This document shows positions 7,641 through 14,351 of a stretch of DNA of 28,616 nucleotides, piece after piece (the first letter of the stretch is position 1; each line of letters opens with the position of its first letter). Source of the stretch: Desulfobacterales bacterium (GTDB lineage: Bacteria; Desulfobacterota; Desulfobacteria; Desulfobacterales; C00003060); assembly GCA_030616425.1 (NCBI GenBank), contig JAUWXJ010000005.1, forward strand, positions 1-28,616, in the 5' to 3' direction. Position numbers and translations under genes: made by a program. Below the pieces are notes generated by a model. That model saw nothing but the letters and a program-made list of their open reading frames with translations. It was not told the DNA's origin and did not search any database.

Positions 7641-7692
7641 GCCCCGCAAGGTCTGTCAGCTTGTTGAGGTGCGGGGCAAAAAGAGCTGACGG
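7641..7692 (+). ncRNA. Candidate H-type RNA pseudoknot between the MOT1-like gene and trmO
   Basis: Four arms are ordered A-B-A'-B'. GCCCCGCA (7641-7648) pairs perfectly with TGCGGGGC (7670-7677). CTGTCAGCT (7653-7661), inside the first loop, pairs with AGCTGACGG (7684-7692) with one G-U. Eight- and nine-pair stems that interlock within 52 bases are a pseudoknot topology. It does not match a riboswitch class I can recall. It ends 34 bases before the trmO start. Confidence 0.4.
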
Positions 7693-7726
7693 AATAGATA
7701 AGATCCCGGACCTGGGTAATCAATCT

Positions 7727-8227
7727 ATGAAAGAAATAAAATACGTGCCGGTGGGCGTTATTCATTCCCCATTCAAAGACATTGAAGGAATGCCCGTACA
7801 GCCAACTGGCGCAAAAGGGGTTCGCGGAACCGTGGAAATAGAGCCAAAGTATCAGGACGGGCTTAAAGACCTTGAGGGATTTTCACATATTATTCTTATC
7901 TATCATTTTCACCGATCACAAGGATACTCCCTTGAGGTAAAGCCGTTCTTGGACGATCATATGCGTGGGGTGTTTGCTACAAGGGCCCCTAGGCGCCCGA
8001 ACCCAATAGGAATCTCTGTGGTTAGGCTTACAAAAGTGCAAGGTTGCACGCTTTTCATTGAAGATGTAGACACAGTGGATGGGACCCCGCTTTTGGACAT
8101 AAAACCCTTTGTCCCGGAGTTTGATGTGCAAGAGGTGAAACAAATAGGATGGCTTTCGGAAAAGGCGGATAAAGTACATAAAGTAATGGCAGATAAGCGC
8201 TTTGGTGGCAAAGACAAGAGTCATTAG
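7727..8227 (+). CDS. trmO: tRNA (N6-threonylcarbamoyladenosine37-N6)-methyltransferase
   Basis: TrmO uses SAM to methylate t6A37 to m6t6A37 in some ANN-decoding tRNAs. This 166-residue protein matches the single-domain form of the YaeB/UPF0066 family. Family marks are PVGVIHSPFKD at the N-terminus, GFSHIILIYHFH, and the signature RAPRRPNPIGISVVRL, followed by DVDTVDGTPLLDIKPFVPEFD. E. coli TrmO has an extra C-terminal domain, absent here. The ATG at 7727 is preferred over an in-frame start at 7661 because homologues begin near KYVPVGVIHSP. Ribosome binding is weak, which fits control by the structured RNA just upstream. The next gene begins nine bases after the stop, so a small operon is likely. 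tsaB, which makes the t6A substrate, is elsewhere in the window. Confidence 0.9.
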   Translation: MKEIKYVPVGVIHSPFKDIEGMPVQPTGAKGVRGTVEIEPKYQDGLKDLEGFSHIILIYHFHRSQGYSLEVKPFLDDHMRGVFATRAPRRPNPIGISVVRLTKVQGCTLFIEDVDTVDGTPLLDIKPFVPEFDVQEVKQIGWLSEKADKVHKVMADKRFGGKDKSH

Positions 8228-8236
8228 GAAAACAAG

Positions 8237-8770
8237 GTGCAAAAGAATAGCAACAGCCGATTCGAACCTGCCGGTACGGGCGATTATTTCAAAAAGGCCA
8301 TTCAAATCATAAAACTCGATCGACTCGCAATGGCACAAGTGGCAGGAGACCCAGGTGCCATAAGGTTTGGCATCGCTGTGGCCGCCATAGGTGGTGCATT
8401 GGCCTTTGTCCCCAGCAAGAGTGCTGCCGGGGCTTTGGTTGGTGCCCTGTTTTCTATCCTCGTTCTTTTTCTCTTTTCAGGTTTTGTCCATCTTCTCTGC
8501 GGTTATTCAAAGGGCAAAGAAGAATTTATGGGCTTTGTCCGGATTATTGGCCTAAGCAGTGTTATGGATTGGGCGGTCATCATACCGTTTGTCAGCCTGA
8601 TTGTAACCGTATGGAGCATTGTTGTCTCGATTATAGCCGCACAGCAAGTCTATCAATTAACCACGGGCAAGGCGACCTTTGTTGTTATGATGTCCGCTGC
8701 GCTCCTCTGGGTGGTTAGCCTCATGATCTTTGCCGGCCCCTTGTCTTTTCTGTATGAGATTCCACGTTAA
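8237..8770 (+). CDS. Yip1-family membrane protein
   Basis: This 177-residue protein has four or five hydrophobic segments after a polar N-terminus of about 40 residues (FKKAIQIIKLDRLAMAQV). The pattern, including FSGFVHLLCGYSKGKEEF and the segment ending AAQQVYQLTTGKA, fits bacterial Yip1-domain proteins. Their function is poorly known. The GTG start at 8237 has AGGA seven bases upstream. The gene follows trmO by nine bases and precedes the HTH/zinc-ribbon gene by four, so the three are probably co-translated. Confidence 0.75.
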   Translation: MQKNSNSRFEPAGTGDYFKKAIQIIKLDRLAMAQVAGDPGAIRFGIAVAAIGGALAFVPSKSAAGALVGALFSILVLFLFSGFVHLLCGYSKGKEEFMGFVRIIGLSSVMDWAVIIPFVSLIVTVWSIVVSIIAAQQVYQLTTGKATFVVMMSAALLWVVSLMIFAGPLSFLYEIPR

Positions 8771-8774
8771 TAAG

Positions 8775-9056
8775 ATGCAAACCATTCGCCGACAAATAAT
8801 AACGATATTGTCCCAAGAAGTATGTAGTGCCAGAGATCTGTCCCAAATGCTTCGTATTCAGGAAAAAGAGGTCTATAGCCATCTTTCCCACATTGCACGT
8901 TCTGTTGCCTCACAAAGTCGCGGGTTGGTAGTAATTCCCTCCAGATGCCTTGTGTGCGGGTATGTGTTTGACCGGCGAAAGCGGTTTACCAGGCCAAGCC
9001 GGTGTCCCCGTTGCAAAGGGGAACGCATAGAGGAGCCTAGATATCAAGTTGTTTAG
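8775..9056 (+). CDS. HTH plus zinc-ribbon transcriptional regulator (COG3357-like)
   Basis: This 93-residue protein has two parts. Residues 1-50 form a winged-helix-like HTH (IITILSQEVCSARDLSQML, then EKEVYSHLSHIA). Residues 57-80 form a zinc ribbon with two knuckles, CLVCGY and CPRCKG. The design matches the predicted regulators of COG3357, which are common in archaea and anaerobes and have no assigned target. It starts four bases after the Yip1 gene. The ATG at 8775 is chosen because the upstream frame overlaps the previous gene. A palindrome begins five bases past the stop and may end the transcript. Confidence 0.75.
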   Translation: MQTIRRQIITILSQEVCSARDLSQMLRIQEKEVYSHLSHIARSVASQSRGLVVIPSRCLVCGYVFDRRKRFTRPSRCPRCKGERIEEPRYQVV

Positions 9057-9359
9057 TTTCCATTGAAGCTCCCTGCAGCAAGCTGCAAGGAATCTTCAAT
9101 GCCCATTTAATCAAGAAACACCCATTCCCTCCAAGACCGCATCGTATCGACCTCTATCGCGCCGTTCCCATTGAAGATATCACAACCATATAAAAACATT
9201 TTGGGGATCACCAGAATGATAGATCTATAGCAGTTTCCGAAAGCCTCTGGGTCAACTAGCGAATACAGAAAAATCCACAAGATGTAGTGCATGTGGTACA
9301 ACTGCCACAGAATTGACCACAGACCGCTATAAGGGGTAAAGGAATAAAGGTATAAGGTG
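9057..9359. other. Gene-free spacer
   Basis: Apart from the palindrome at 9061-9101 and its third arm at 9169-9178 I see no gene. A minus-strand frame open from 9748 to 9107 is out of register with the secreted FGE-like gene, has no family resemblance, and is taken as spurious. No attC site is visible here. Confidence 0.45.
9061..9101. repeat. Palindrome after the HTH/zinc-ribbon gene
   Basis: CATTGAAG (9061-9068) pairs with CTTCAATG (9094-9101), and an inner CTGCAG/CTGC stem surrounds a CAAG-type loop. A third arm, CATTGAAGAT (9169-9178), can pair with ATCTTCAATG (9092-9101) instead. No T run follows, so it resembles a REP-type palindrome more than an intrinsic terminator. Confidence 0.45.
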
Positions 9360-10613
9360 TTAAAAAGTCCTGGCAACTCGAAAACCGAGGTCGCCGCTGC
9401 GAAAGTCCGGGGCGTACCCATAGCGATCGGCAGACCGCATGAACCAAGCAGCGTTGTACCACGAGCCGCCACGCAACACACGGTATGTGCCGGATGAAGG
9501 ACCGGCAGGGTCAGTAGCATGGCCTGAAGGATATTCGCCATACCAGTCCTGACACCACTCGTACACATTGCCGTGCATGTCATATAGCCCCCAGGCATTG
9601 GGCTGAAAACTCCCAGCTGGCAAAGTGCGTTTCCGGTACTCACCTTTTGAACACCCAGGCATCGGATAGTTGCCGTGATAGTTGGCCTGATCCGTTGACA
9701 AACAGTCACCAAAGTAAAAAGGAGTAGCAGTTCCCGCACGGCACGCATATTCCCACTCAGCCTCCGTGGGGAGCCGGTACCTGTTCGTTCCTTCCTTCTG
9801 ATTCAGCTTGCGGATAAAACCCTGCACATCATTCCAGAAAACTTTCTCCACAGGACAATCATCGCCGCAGTTCTTGAAATACGAAGGATTATTCCCCATG
9901 ACCTCGCGCCATTGGCCCTGGGTAACTTCTGTTGTCTGCATGTAGAACGGCTTGCTGATGGTCACCCTGTGCTGTCTTTCATCACTGTCCCGCTTCGGCT
10001 CGTTTGAGGGGCTTCCCATCATGAAAGTGCCTGAAGGAATCAAAACAAACTTCATGCCGATGGAATTGGTAAATGCCTCCCCTTCAGGTGCGGCAGGCTC
10101 TGCCACCCGCTCAATTTTAGGCTTCTTCTTTCCCATGACCAAAGCAGCAACGGACTTAGCCGTATTGAACAGTTCATCCTCACTGCATTTGCATTTTTCA
10201 TTTGCTCTATTCTTGACCCCTGCATCCTTACCCTTTGTATCTATCAGTCTAAGGTTAATAGAATAGGTATCTCCCAGCTTGGATATCGAACCAGCGACCA
10301 TGTACTCTGTCCCAAGTTTCCTGCCGAAATCAATCAAACACTGGGAGTCGTCCTCGGCACATCCGAGATATTGCAGAGTAGCTGTTCTTTCGGCAAGTGT
10401 CTCCAAATCCTCCTTGCTAAGGACTTCATAGTCACCGTAGCTGTGGATCGCATCCCTAATTTCAACTGATAGGGCCTCAGCCAAACCTTTCGAAATGCCG
10501 TATTTAGCTTTTAAGTCCATAACTGCCAATTTTTCTTTGGCGAACGACACTTGTGGGCAAACAAGACCAACTATCAAAAAAAGGAATAGCAGATATAGTT
10601 TAGGTTTTTTCAC
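9360..10613 (-). CDS. Secreted protein: CsgG/TolB-like N-terminal region plus FGE-sulfatase-fold domain
   Basis: This is a 417-residue protein. Residues 1-25 are a signal peptide (YLLFLFLIVGLVCP, cleavage near SFA). Residues 28-160 (LAVMDLKAKYGISKGLAEAL to TYSINLRLIDT) resemble the small periplasmic domains that precede FGE modules. Residues 180-415 are a formylglycine-generating-enzyme fold: NSIGMKFVLIPSGTFMMGSP, RLPTEAEWEYACRAG, WGLYDMHGNVYEWCQDWY and YRVLRGGSW. The two catalytic Cys of true FGE are missing near the C-terminus (SADRYGYAPDFRSGDLGFR), so it is probably a binding or structural relative. The GTG at 10613 is chosen for GAGG six bases ahead and the signal peptide directly after. 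It lies just downstream of the attC cluster in the same orientation. Confidence 0.85.
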   Translation of the reverse strand: MKKPKLYLLFLFLIVGLVCPQVSFAKEKLAVMDLKAKYGISKGLAEALSVEIRDAIHSYGDYEVLSKEDLETLAERTATLQYLGCAEDDSQCLIDFGRKLGTEYMVAGSISKLGDTYSINLRLIDTKGKDAGVKNRANEKCKCSEDELFNTAKSVAALVMGKKKPKIERVAEPAAPEGEAFTNSIGMKFVLIPSGTFMMGSPSNEPKRDSDERQHRVTISKPFYMQTTEVTQGQWREVMGNNPSYFKNCGDDCPVEKVFWNDVQGFIRKLNQKEGTNRYRLPTEAEWEYACRAGTATPFYFGDCLSTDQANYHGNYPMPGCSKGEYRKRTLPAGSFQPNAWGLYDMHGNVYEWCQDWYGEYPSGHATDPAGPSSGTYRVLRGGSWYNAAWFMRSADRYGYAPDFRSGDLGFRVARTF

Positions 10614-10756
10614 AGTAAACCTCAATTGTGATGATAAGTATTGATGTCTTGCCAAACGCGTTACCCCGCAGTCAAGCCCGCTATTTACAAGATTGCCCAC
10701 CACTATCATAAACTTTTCGGCCTTTCAATTGGCCTGGATCATAGCAGTTATTGAAA

Positions 10757-10890
10757 CCCTAACGCAGAGTTCACGAGCTGGCCGGCGAACACACGGCAGA
10801 GCATGACGGAAAGTAGCGAGTCTCATGACCCGCCAGAGCCGAAAACACACGCCTCGGTAGGCCAGTCCGCCGTGGAACGACTTGTTAGCC
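10757..10890 (-). other. attC site 1 (134 bp)
   Basis: Read on minus, the site opens GGCTAACAAGTCGTTCCACG one base past the TAG stop of the cyclase-like gene and closes GAACTCTGCGTTAGGG. CTAACAAGTCGTT is typical of known attC left ends. Internal complementarity includes CTGGCC with GGCCAG. The length is in the range of long VCR-type sites. Confidence 0.65.
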
Positions 10891-10891
10891 A

Positions 10892-11602
10892 CTATAAATT
10901 GACATATCTGGCGTTTTGTTCTAGAAACCTTATGGTGTTTGCATATTTTCTTATGTGATTGTCTTTTTTTTGCTTGTCCATCATTTGATGTAATTTTCGT
11001 CGAAGGGATTTCTGTAAATCAGGCAGCAACCAACACCCAAGTATACAGGCTGGTAGGTTTTTGATTGGTGGCCCCCCTTCTTTCATAAGAAACTGCTCCC
11101 TAAATGGAACATCAGTATAAACATATACTGAGCTTGTATCAGATATAATGCCTGTTCTATTAAGCTTTTTCTCGGCACTCGGACATAGTATCAAACCTAA
11201 CCAATCTTGAGCCTCACCATACTCATATGCCTCGATCAACGGTTCTCCAAAAAACAAGTTGTTGCTTCTATCGATATAAAAGTTGCCATAAGCAATCGAG
11301 CCACGAACAGGAATATACGATTCAATTAGTGAACGGAAAAACCAATGTGCTATATGATCAAGCTCACCAAAACCTGACAACGAGCTATCTTCAGAGTATA
11401 AGATGAATGTATCAGAAAACCAAATTTGATTAATATCAACTAATCTACCATTCCAATAATTGAATTCTTCTATAACTCGTTTATACACCCCAAAGATCTC
11501 AAAGTAGCTATTTGTTTTGGTCAATTCTTTGGCTCCAAGAAGATCAAAATATCCAATCCAGCGAAGCGATTTGTATTTTTCATCGTAATCAATTTGGCGC
11601 AT
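10892..11602 (-). CDS. Cassette gene: class III nucleotidyl-cyclase-like protein
   Basis: This is a 236-residue soluble protein. WIGYFDLLGAKEL has the look of the metal-binding first strand of cyclase and GGDEF-like folds. NQIWFSDTFILYSED would be the second acidic strand. PVRGSIAYGNFYID with LFFGEPLIEAYEYGEAQD follows, a pattern I associate with stand-alone cyclase-like proteins in bacterial accessory regions. Whether it makes a cyclic nucleotide is unknown, and no obvious effector is adjacent. AGGA precedes the ATG by eight bases. The stop TAG is one base from attC site 1, and a weaker attC-like end lies 17 bases before the start, so it fills one cassette. Family call is tentative. Confidence 0.55.
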   Translation of the reverse strand: MRQIDYDEKYKSLRWIGYFDLLGAKELTKTNSYFEIFGVYKRVIEEFNYWNGRLVDINQIWFSDTFILYSEDSSLSGFGELDHIAHWFFRSLIESYIPVRGSIAYGNFYIDRSNNLFFGEPLIEAYEYGEAQDWLGLILCPSAEKKLNRTGIISDTSSVYVYTDVPFREQFLMKEGGPPIKNLPACILGCWLLPDLQKSLRRKLHQMMDKQKKDNHIRKYANTIRFLEQNARYVNL

Positions 11603-11618
11603 TTCTTTGTTCCTGATT

Positions 11619-11704
11619 GGCTAACTTTGATATAGAGGGCCGAAAAGCCCGTTTTGTTTTCGTGTATTATTGCACGCGAAACGGAAAAATGCGGCAATTT
11701 AGCC
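11619..11704 (-). other. Probable degenerate attC site
   Basis: On minus the site opens GGCTAAA and closes AGTTAGCC, 86 bp apart. GTTTCG-GTG can pair with CAC-GAAAAC inside. The left core has A where C is expected, so it may be decayed. Its position between the methyltransferase and cyclase-like cassettes supports it. Confidence 0.4.
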
Positions 11705-11731
11705 TCATAACACCTGTGATAGCGGTATTAT

Positions 11732-11747
11732 ACGGCGAAATCGCCGT
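11732..11747. repeat. Perfect short palindrome
   Basis: ACGGCGAAATCGCCGT has seven-base arms and a two-base centre. It lies about 160 bases past the methyltransferase stop. No T run follows on either strand. Confidence 0.35.
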
Positions 11748-11904
11748 CTAATTACTTTGACATTATTTGAATTATGCTGCCTGCCGTTTCAAGCTCAATA
11801 TATTGTGTCTGTTCCATCCGATCCCAAACTCAAGATTACTTGCCATTATCGCCAGTCGGACAGTTGACGGTTCGGGCACAGATTTGATTTGGTAATCGTA
11901 ATAG

Positions 11905-12525
11905 TCATAATCTTACCCGTTTCAGCATCAAACACACCCATGCTCTTGGAGGATCGGGACGGTTAGATCCGAAATGACCTGACTCAAGCGTCAGAATCTC
12001 GAAGTACGGTTCGATGGCGGTCACAATATCCGTGGCTGTACGCTGTGGTGGACCGGGCCCTTGACGTTCTTCGTCGGCGTTTCCAACAAGACTTAACCAC
12101 AGTCCACTTTTTCCCAAATGCGTGGCCGCATTTTCTGCAAACTTCTTCCGTTCTTCATGCTCATCAAAGGAGTGAAAACACCCTCGGTCGAAAACAAACC
12201 CAAAAGGGGCTCCAGGCACTTCGCTTTCGAGAAAATCTATCACAAGAAACGTACATTCCACACCGGCTTGGGAAGCCTTTTCGGCGGCCATCTCAACCGC
12301 AGTTCTCGAAACATCAGTGCCTGTCACTTCAAAACCTTGCTGAGCAAGCCAAACCGCATCATCGCCGGTGCCACAACCGATGTCTAAAGCCTTGCAACTT
12401 AGAATAGGTCTCTTAGTGACTATTTCAATAAGGTTGACATCTGGCTTCCCAATATTCCAAGGGATCGAACCAGTTCTATATCGCTCTTCCCAACGGGTAG
12501 TCCCAGGCAAGACACTCCACCCCAC
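11905..12525 (-). CDS. Cassette gene: class I SAM-dependent methyltransferase
   Basis: This is a 206-residue protein with the class I fold. Motif I is ALDIGCGTGDDAVWLAQQG, the SAM-ribose acidic residue follows in VTGTDVS, and motif IV is FGFVFDRGCFHSF. RWEERYRTGSIPWNIGKPD at the N-terminus is typical of the small TehB/thiopurine-methyltransferase-like group that often acts on small toxic substrates. The substrate here is not known. The start is taken as GTG at 12525 with only a weak ribosome site; a TTG 15 bases further on is possible. The gene sits between two attC-like sites with long flanks (about 170 and 200 bases), longer than usual for cassettes. Confidence 0.8.
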   Translation of the reverse strand: MGWSVLPGTTRWEERYRTGSIPWNIGKPDVNLIEIVTKRPILSCKALDIGCGTGDDAVWLAQQGFEVTGTDVSRTAVEMAAEKASQAGVECTFLVIDFLESEVPGAPFGFVFDRGCFHSFDEHEERKKFAENAATHLGKSGLWLSLVGNADEERQGPGPPQRTATDIVTAIEPYFEILTLESGHFGSNRPDPPRAWVCLMLKRVRL

Positions 12526-12693
12526 CGATCTCTAAAGTAACATTTCATCTGAATATCACAAAATTTTGGCAATTTCAAAAGGTTGTATGAATAGCAGGTA
12601 TCAAAAGTCAGGGGGCTGCCGTCCGATTGAGGATACTATGGCAAAATCGTGAATCCGCTCTGAGGCATGATCTGTCAGATAATCGAAAGTCGG

Positions 12694-12759
12694 TGATAAC
12701 GGCAGCGCTAACAGGCGCCGCGTCTTTTTGCGGCGTCCTTGTTTAGCGCTTTGTTAGGC
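12694..12759 (-). other. attC site 2 with extrahelical bases
   Basis: On minus the site opens with core GCCTAAC, whose TAA is the stop codon of the 182-residue gene. The stem arm AGCGCTAACAGGCGCCGC (18 pairs) matches the other arm except for three unpaired A residues, all on the 5' arm. Such extrahelical bases on one arm are the structural mark of attC sites. The distal core is GTTATCA, degenerate against GTTRRRY. Confidence 0.75.
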
Positions 12760-13302
12760 TCTTGTTTGCCAAAGAACAAAATCAATTTTCTTGAGGTCGG
12801 TGATTTGTTCATGCTCTGCCACTAATCGGTTAAAAGTAGTAATTATAAGTTGGCCCTCTTTAGACTGCATTCGATCCTCATACCACTGACGAATGTTCTG
12901 AAACACTTCTTTTGCTGTTTCGATTCTGTTATTCGCTGTATAAGATGGCGCTCTCTGTCCAGTATTCTGAAGAACGAAACTATCCCAAACAGGCTGATCG
13001 GGGTTTATTGTTGCCGCGAGTTTGCTTGAGAACGATGGCTCATACCTCCCAAGTGTCCGATGAAGATAATCAAGCGCATCTTCGAATAAAATATCAGCTT
13101 CTTTATTCCTCTCCATATAGGAATAATATTCTTCGTACCATTCTCTCGAACGCTGCCGTATTCGATAGAATGCATTGAATTGTCTTTGAAAGTCACAATC
13201 CGTACTTACATCCACATTAGGGAATAGTTCCATTATTGCTAAATACTGGCCTATACCCCTTCTGGCTCTTTCTATCGCTTCAATTATTTGGTTCTCATCC
13301 AT
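12754..13302 (-). CDS. Cassette gene: conserved protein of unknown function, 182 residues
   Basis: This is a soluble, helix-rich protein without a signal peptide. Notable stretches are FNAFYRIRQRSREWYEEYYSY, SFSSKLAATINPDQPVWDSF and LKKIDFVLWQTR. The ATINPDQPVWDSFVL stretch faintly recalls small HhH-type proteins, but I cannot assign a family. The first ATG lies 13 bases after the core of attC site 3, and the stop codon is part of the core of attC site 2. That exact fit marks it as a cassette gene. Its promoter would have to come from upstream. Confidence 0.65.
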   Translation of the reverse strand: MDENQIIEAIERARRGIGQYLAIMELFPNVDVSTDCDFQRQFNAFYRIRQRSREWYEEYYSYMERNKEADILFEDALDYLHRTLGRYEPSFSSKLAATINPDQPVWDSFVLQNTGQRAPSYTANNRIETAKEVFQNIRQWYEDRMQSKEGQLIITTFNRLVAEHEQITDLKKIDFVLWQTRA

Positions 13303-13315
13303 GTTTATTTTCTAA

Positions 13316-13402
13316 GCCTAACGCCGCCATCACAGGTGGCAAAAAGTGGAGTGAGTGAAACGAACCTGTCTTTTTGACATCCTGTGCATGGCCTTGTTAG
13401 TG
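13316..13402 (-). other. attC site 3 (87 bp)
   Basis: On minus the site opens CACTAACAAGGCC, two bases after the TAA of the truncated ORF, and closes GGCGTTAGGC. Arms pair as GCCAT/ATGGC, CACAGG/CCTGTG and CAAAAAG/CTTTTTG, with one unpaired G between the first two stems. Both cores fit the GTTRRRY/RYYYAAC consensus well. Confidence 0.75.
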
Positions 13403-13403
13403 T

Positions 13404-13604
13404 TTACTTGGGATAAACTTCCAAAGCTAGTTCATAAGCATGTTGCATAAAATCAAGGACAATATCTGCGCAAGTATTGCAGGCTTCAAAACTCAATGAA
13501 ATATTTCCATCTTCTATGTCAAGGCCAGCTATTTTTTCAGCAAATCGCTCAATGACCTTTAGTTTGGGGACGCCCTTTACATTTCCACATTTACAGTTCT
13601 GGGC
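13404..13604 (-). pseudogene. 5'-truncated cassette ORF with paired cysteines
   Basis: A 66-codon minus frame ends 2 bases before attC site 3. It reads NCKCGNVKGVPKLKVIERF near its start and ACNTCADIVLDF later, so it has two CxC/CxxC pairs that could bind a metal. There is no ATG, GTG or TTG near the start of the frame, and an in-frame TAA (13607-13605) cuts it off. The upstream sequence is a transposase-like remnant, so the N-terminus was probably lost by insertion or deletion. Function is not recognised. Confidence 0.45.
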
Positions 13605-13733
13605 TTAAGGATCGATGAGATTGTAGCCGTTTTGTTGTACTATTGTCTATCCTCGCTTCACTGACTGACTCACCCCGGCCAATGAGAGATTCAAGCGCCT
13701 TGCTATTTGAGCCATACCAATACTACAAAACCG
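13605..13733 (-). pseudogene. Remnant of a REP-associated (RAYT/Y1-type) transposase C-terminus
   Basis: The frame reads FCSIGMAQIARRLNLSLAG then VSQSVKRG, stop, TIVQQNGYNLIDP, stop. HTH tails of this kind (small-residue helix, S-x-V-S-x-x-V-K-R-G-E, then G-Y) end many Y1 transposases linked to REP repeats. The first stop would be a GAG-to-TAG change of the expected Glu. Only about 40 residues remain and there is no HUH catalytic domain, so this is dead. The call is by motif only. Confidence 0.4.
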
Positions 13734-13791
13734 GGGCGCATTAGGTATGCTCAAAGAAAAGTCAAATATATTTATCATGGAAGCTATGGAT

Positions 13792-14100
13792 TTATTGCAG
13801 GGCCATCTGTCTAGCCAAGTATAATAAGTTGTTAACAACGGCAAACCGGAGGAATTCGATAATGGCAATCAGCACAATTGGTGACAAATCAAATCCTCCT
13901 ATGTAAACGAATGGAATATATCTTCTAATATAGATATATATTGGCTCTGTAACGTTCCTCAAAAAGCGAACTATTGGATTATAAGGATCAGGGCTCACCC
14001 AGGAGATAATGGCACTAGCAATCACTATGTAAAAGTAAATACTTAATATGTTGCCAATGATCCATGCCAATCCAGATACAATGTTCGCTAAGTAGCCCAT
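13792..14100 (-). CDS. YggT-family membrane protein
   Basis: This is a 102-residue protein with two hydrophobic hairpins. Residues 5-37 and 68-95 are membrane segments. The family signature is clear: IISWVSPDPYNPIVRFLRNVTEPI, shown here only in part as SWVSPDPYNPIVRFL, then RRYIP and GGFDLSPIVLI. YggT/Ycf19 proteins lie in the inner membrane and are linked with osmotic tolerance and with proteins of division and pili in different bacteria. The ATG at 14100 is chosen because AGGAGG ends eight bases upstream; a GTG at 14106 is too close. It is usually near proC or yggS, but not here. Confidence 0.88.
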   Translation of the reverse strand: MGYLANIVSGLAWIIGNILSIYFYIVIASAIISWVSPDPYNPIVRFLRNVTEPIYIYIRRYIPFVYIGGFDLSPIVLIAIIEFLRFAVVNNLLYLARQMALQ

Positions 14101-14351
14101 GGACACCCCCTCCTGCTAGGATGTCGTTGTTAATTCTGGTGCGCTGAACGAGTTACTTTACAAACCCAGTGTATATTAGGTGGATTCTGCCGGTGAAAAA
14201 CTCAAGATCTCTTGCCACAAAAACTTTGAAAATGTTATGATATGAAAACCATATCGAAACTTGTCTGATCATGTAGTGAACGTGGAATCTGTCCTATGAC
14301 ATCAACGCTCATGCAACAGAACTCTCAGATCAAATCCGAATCACTACAATC

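Larger units (their letters stand above)
10757..13406 (-). mobile_element. Cluster of integron-type attC sites and gene cassettes without an integrase (CALIN-like)
   Basis: Small minus-strand genes are separated by inverted-repeat sites whose ends are GYYTAAC-like and GTTAGRY-like. For each of the three clear sites the upstream gene stops within two bases of the site or inside its first core. All sites point the same way. No tyrosine recombinase of the IntI type is in the window, so the array is either an orphan cluster or the tail of a longer integron. Order along transcription: truncated Cys-rich ORF, attC (13316-13402), 182-residue gene, attC (12694-12759), methyltransferase, weaker site (11619-11704), cyclase-like gene, attC (10757-10890). 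Confidence 0.7.

Noticed and set aside
9107..9748. Long minus-strand open frame (213 codons) overlapping the FGE-like gene
   Set aside because: It is out of register with the secreted FGE-like gene, whose family match is certain, and has unlikely composition with no family resemblance.
10700..10756. Promoter of the FGE-like gene at TTGACT near 10665-10680
   Set aside because: No -10 lies 16-18 bases from it on the minus strand.
14101..14351. Possible promoter or small RNA upstream of the YggT gene
   Set aside because: TAATAT-like -10 boxes occur but none has a -35 at proper spacing, and no structured stem stands out.
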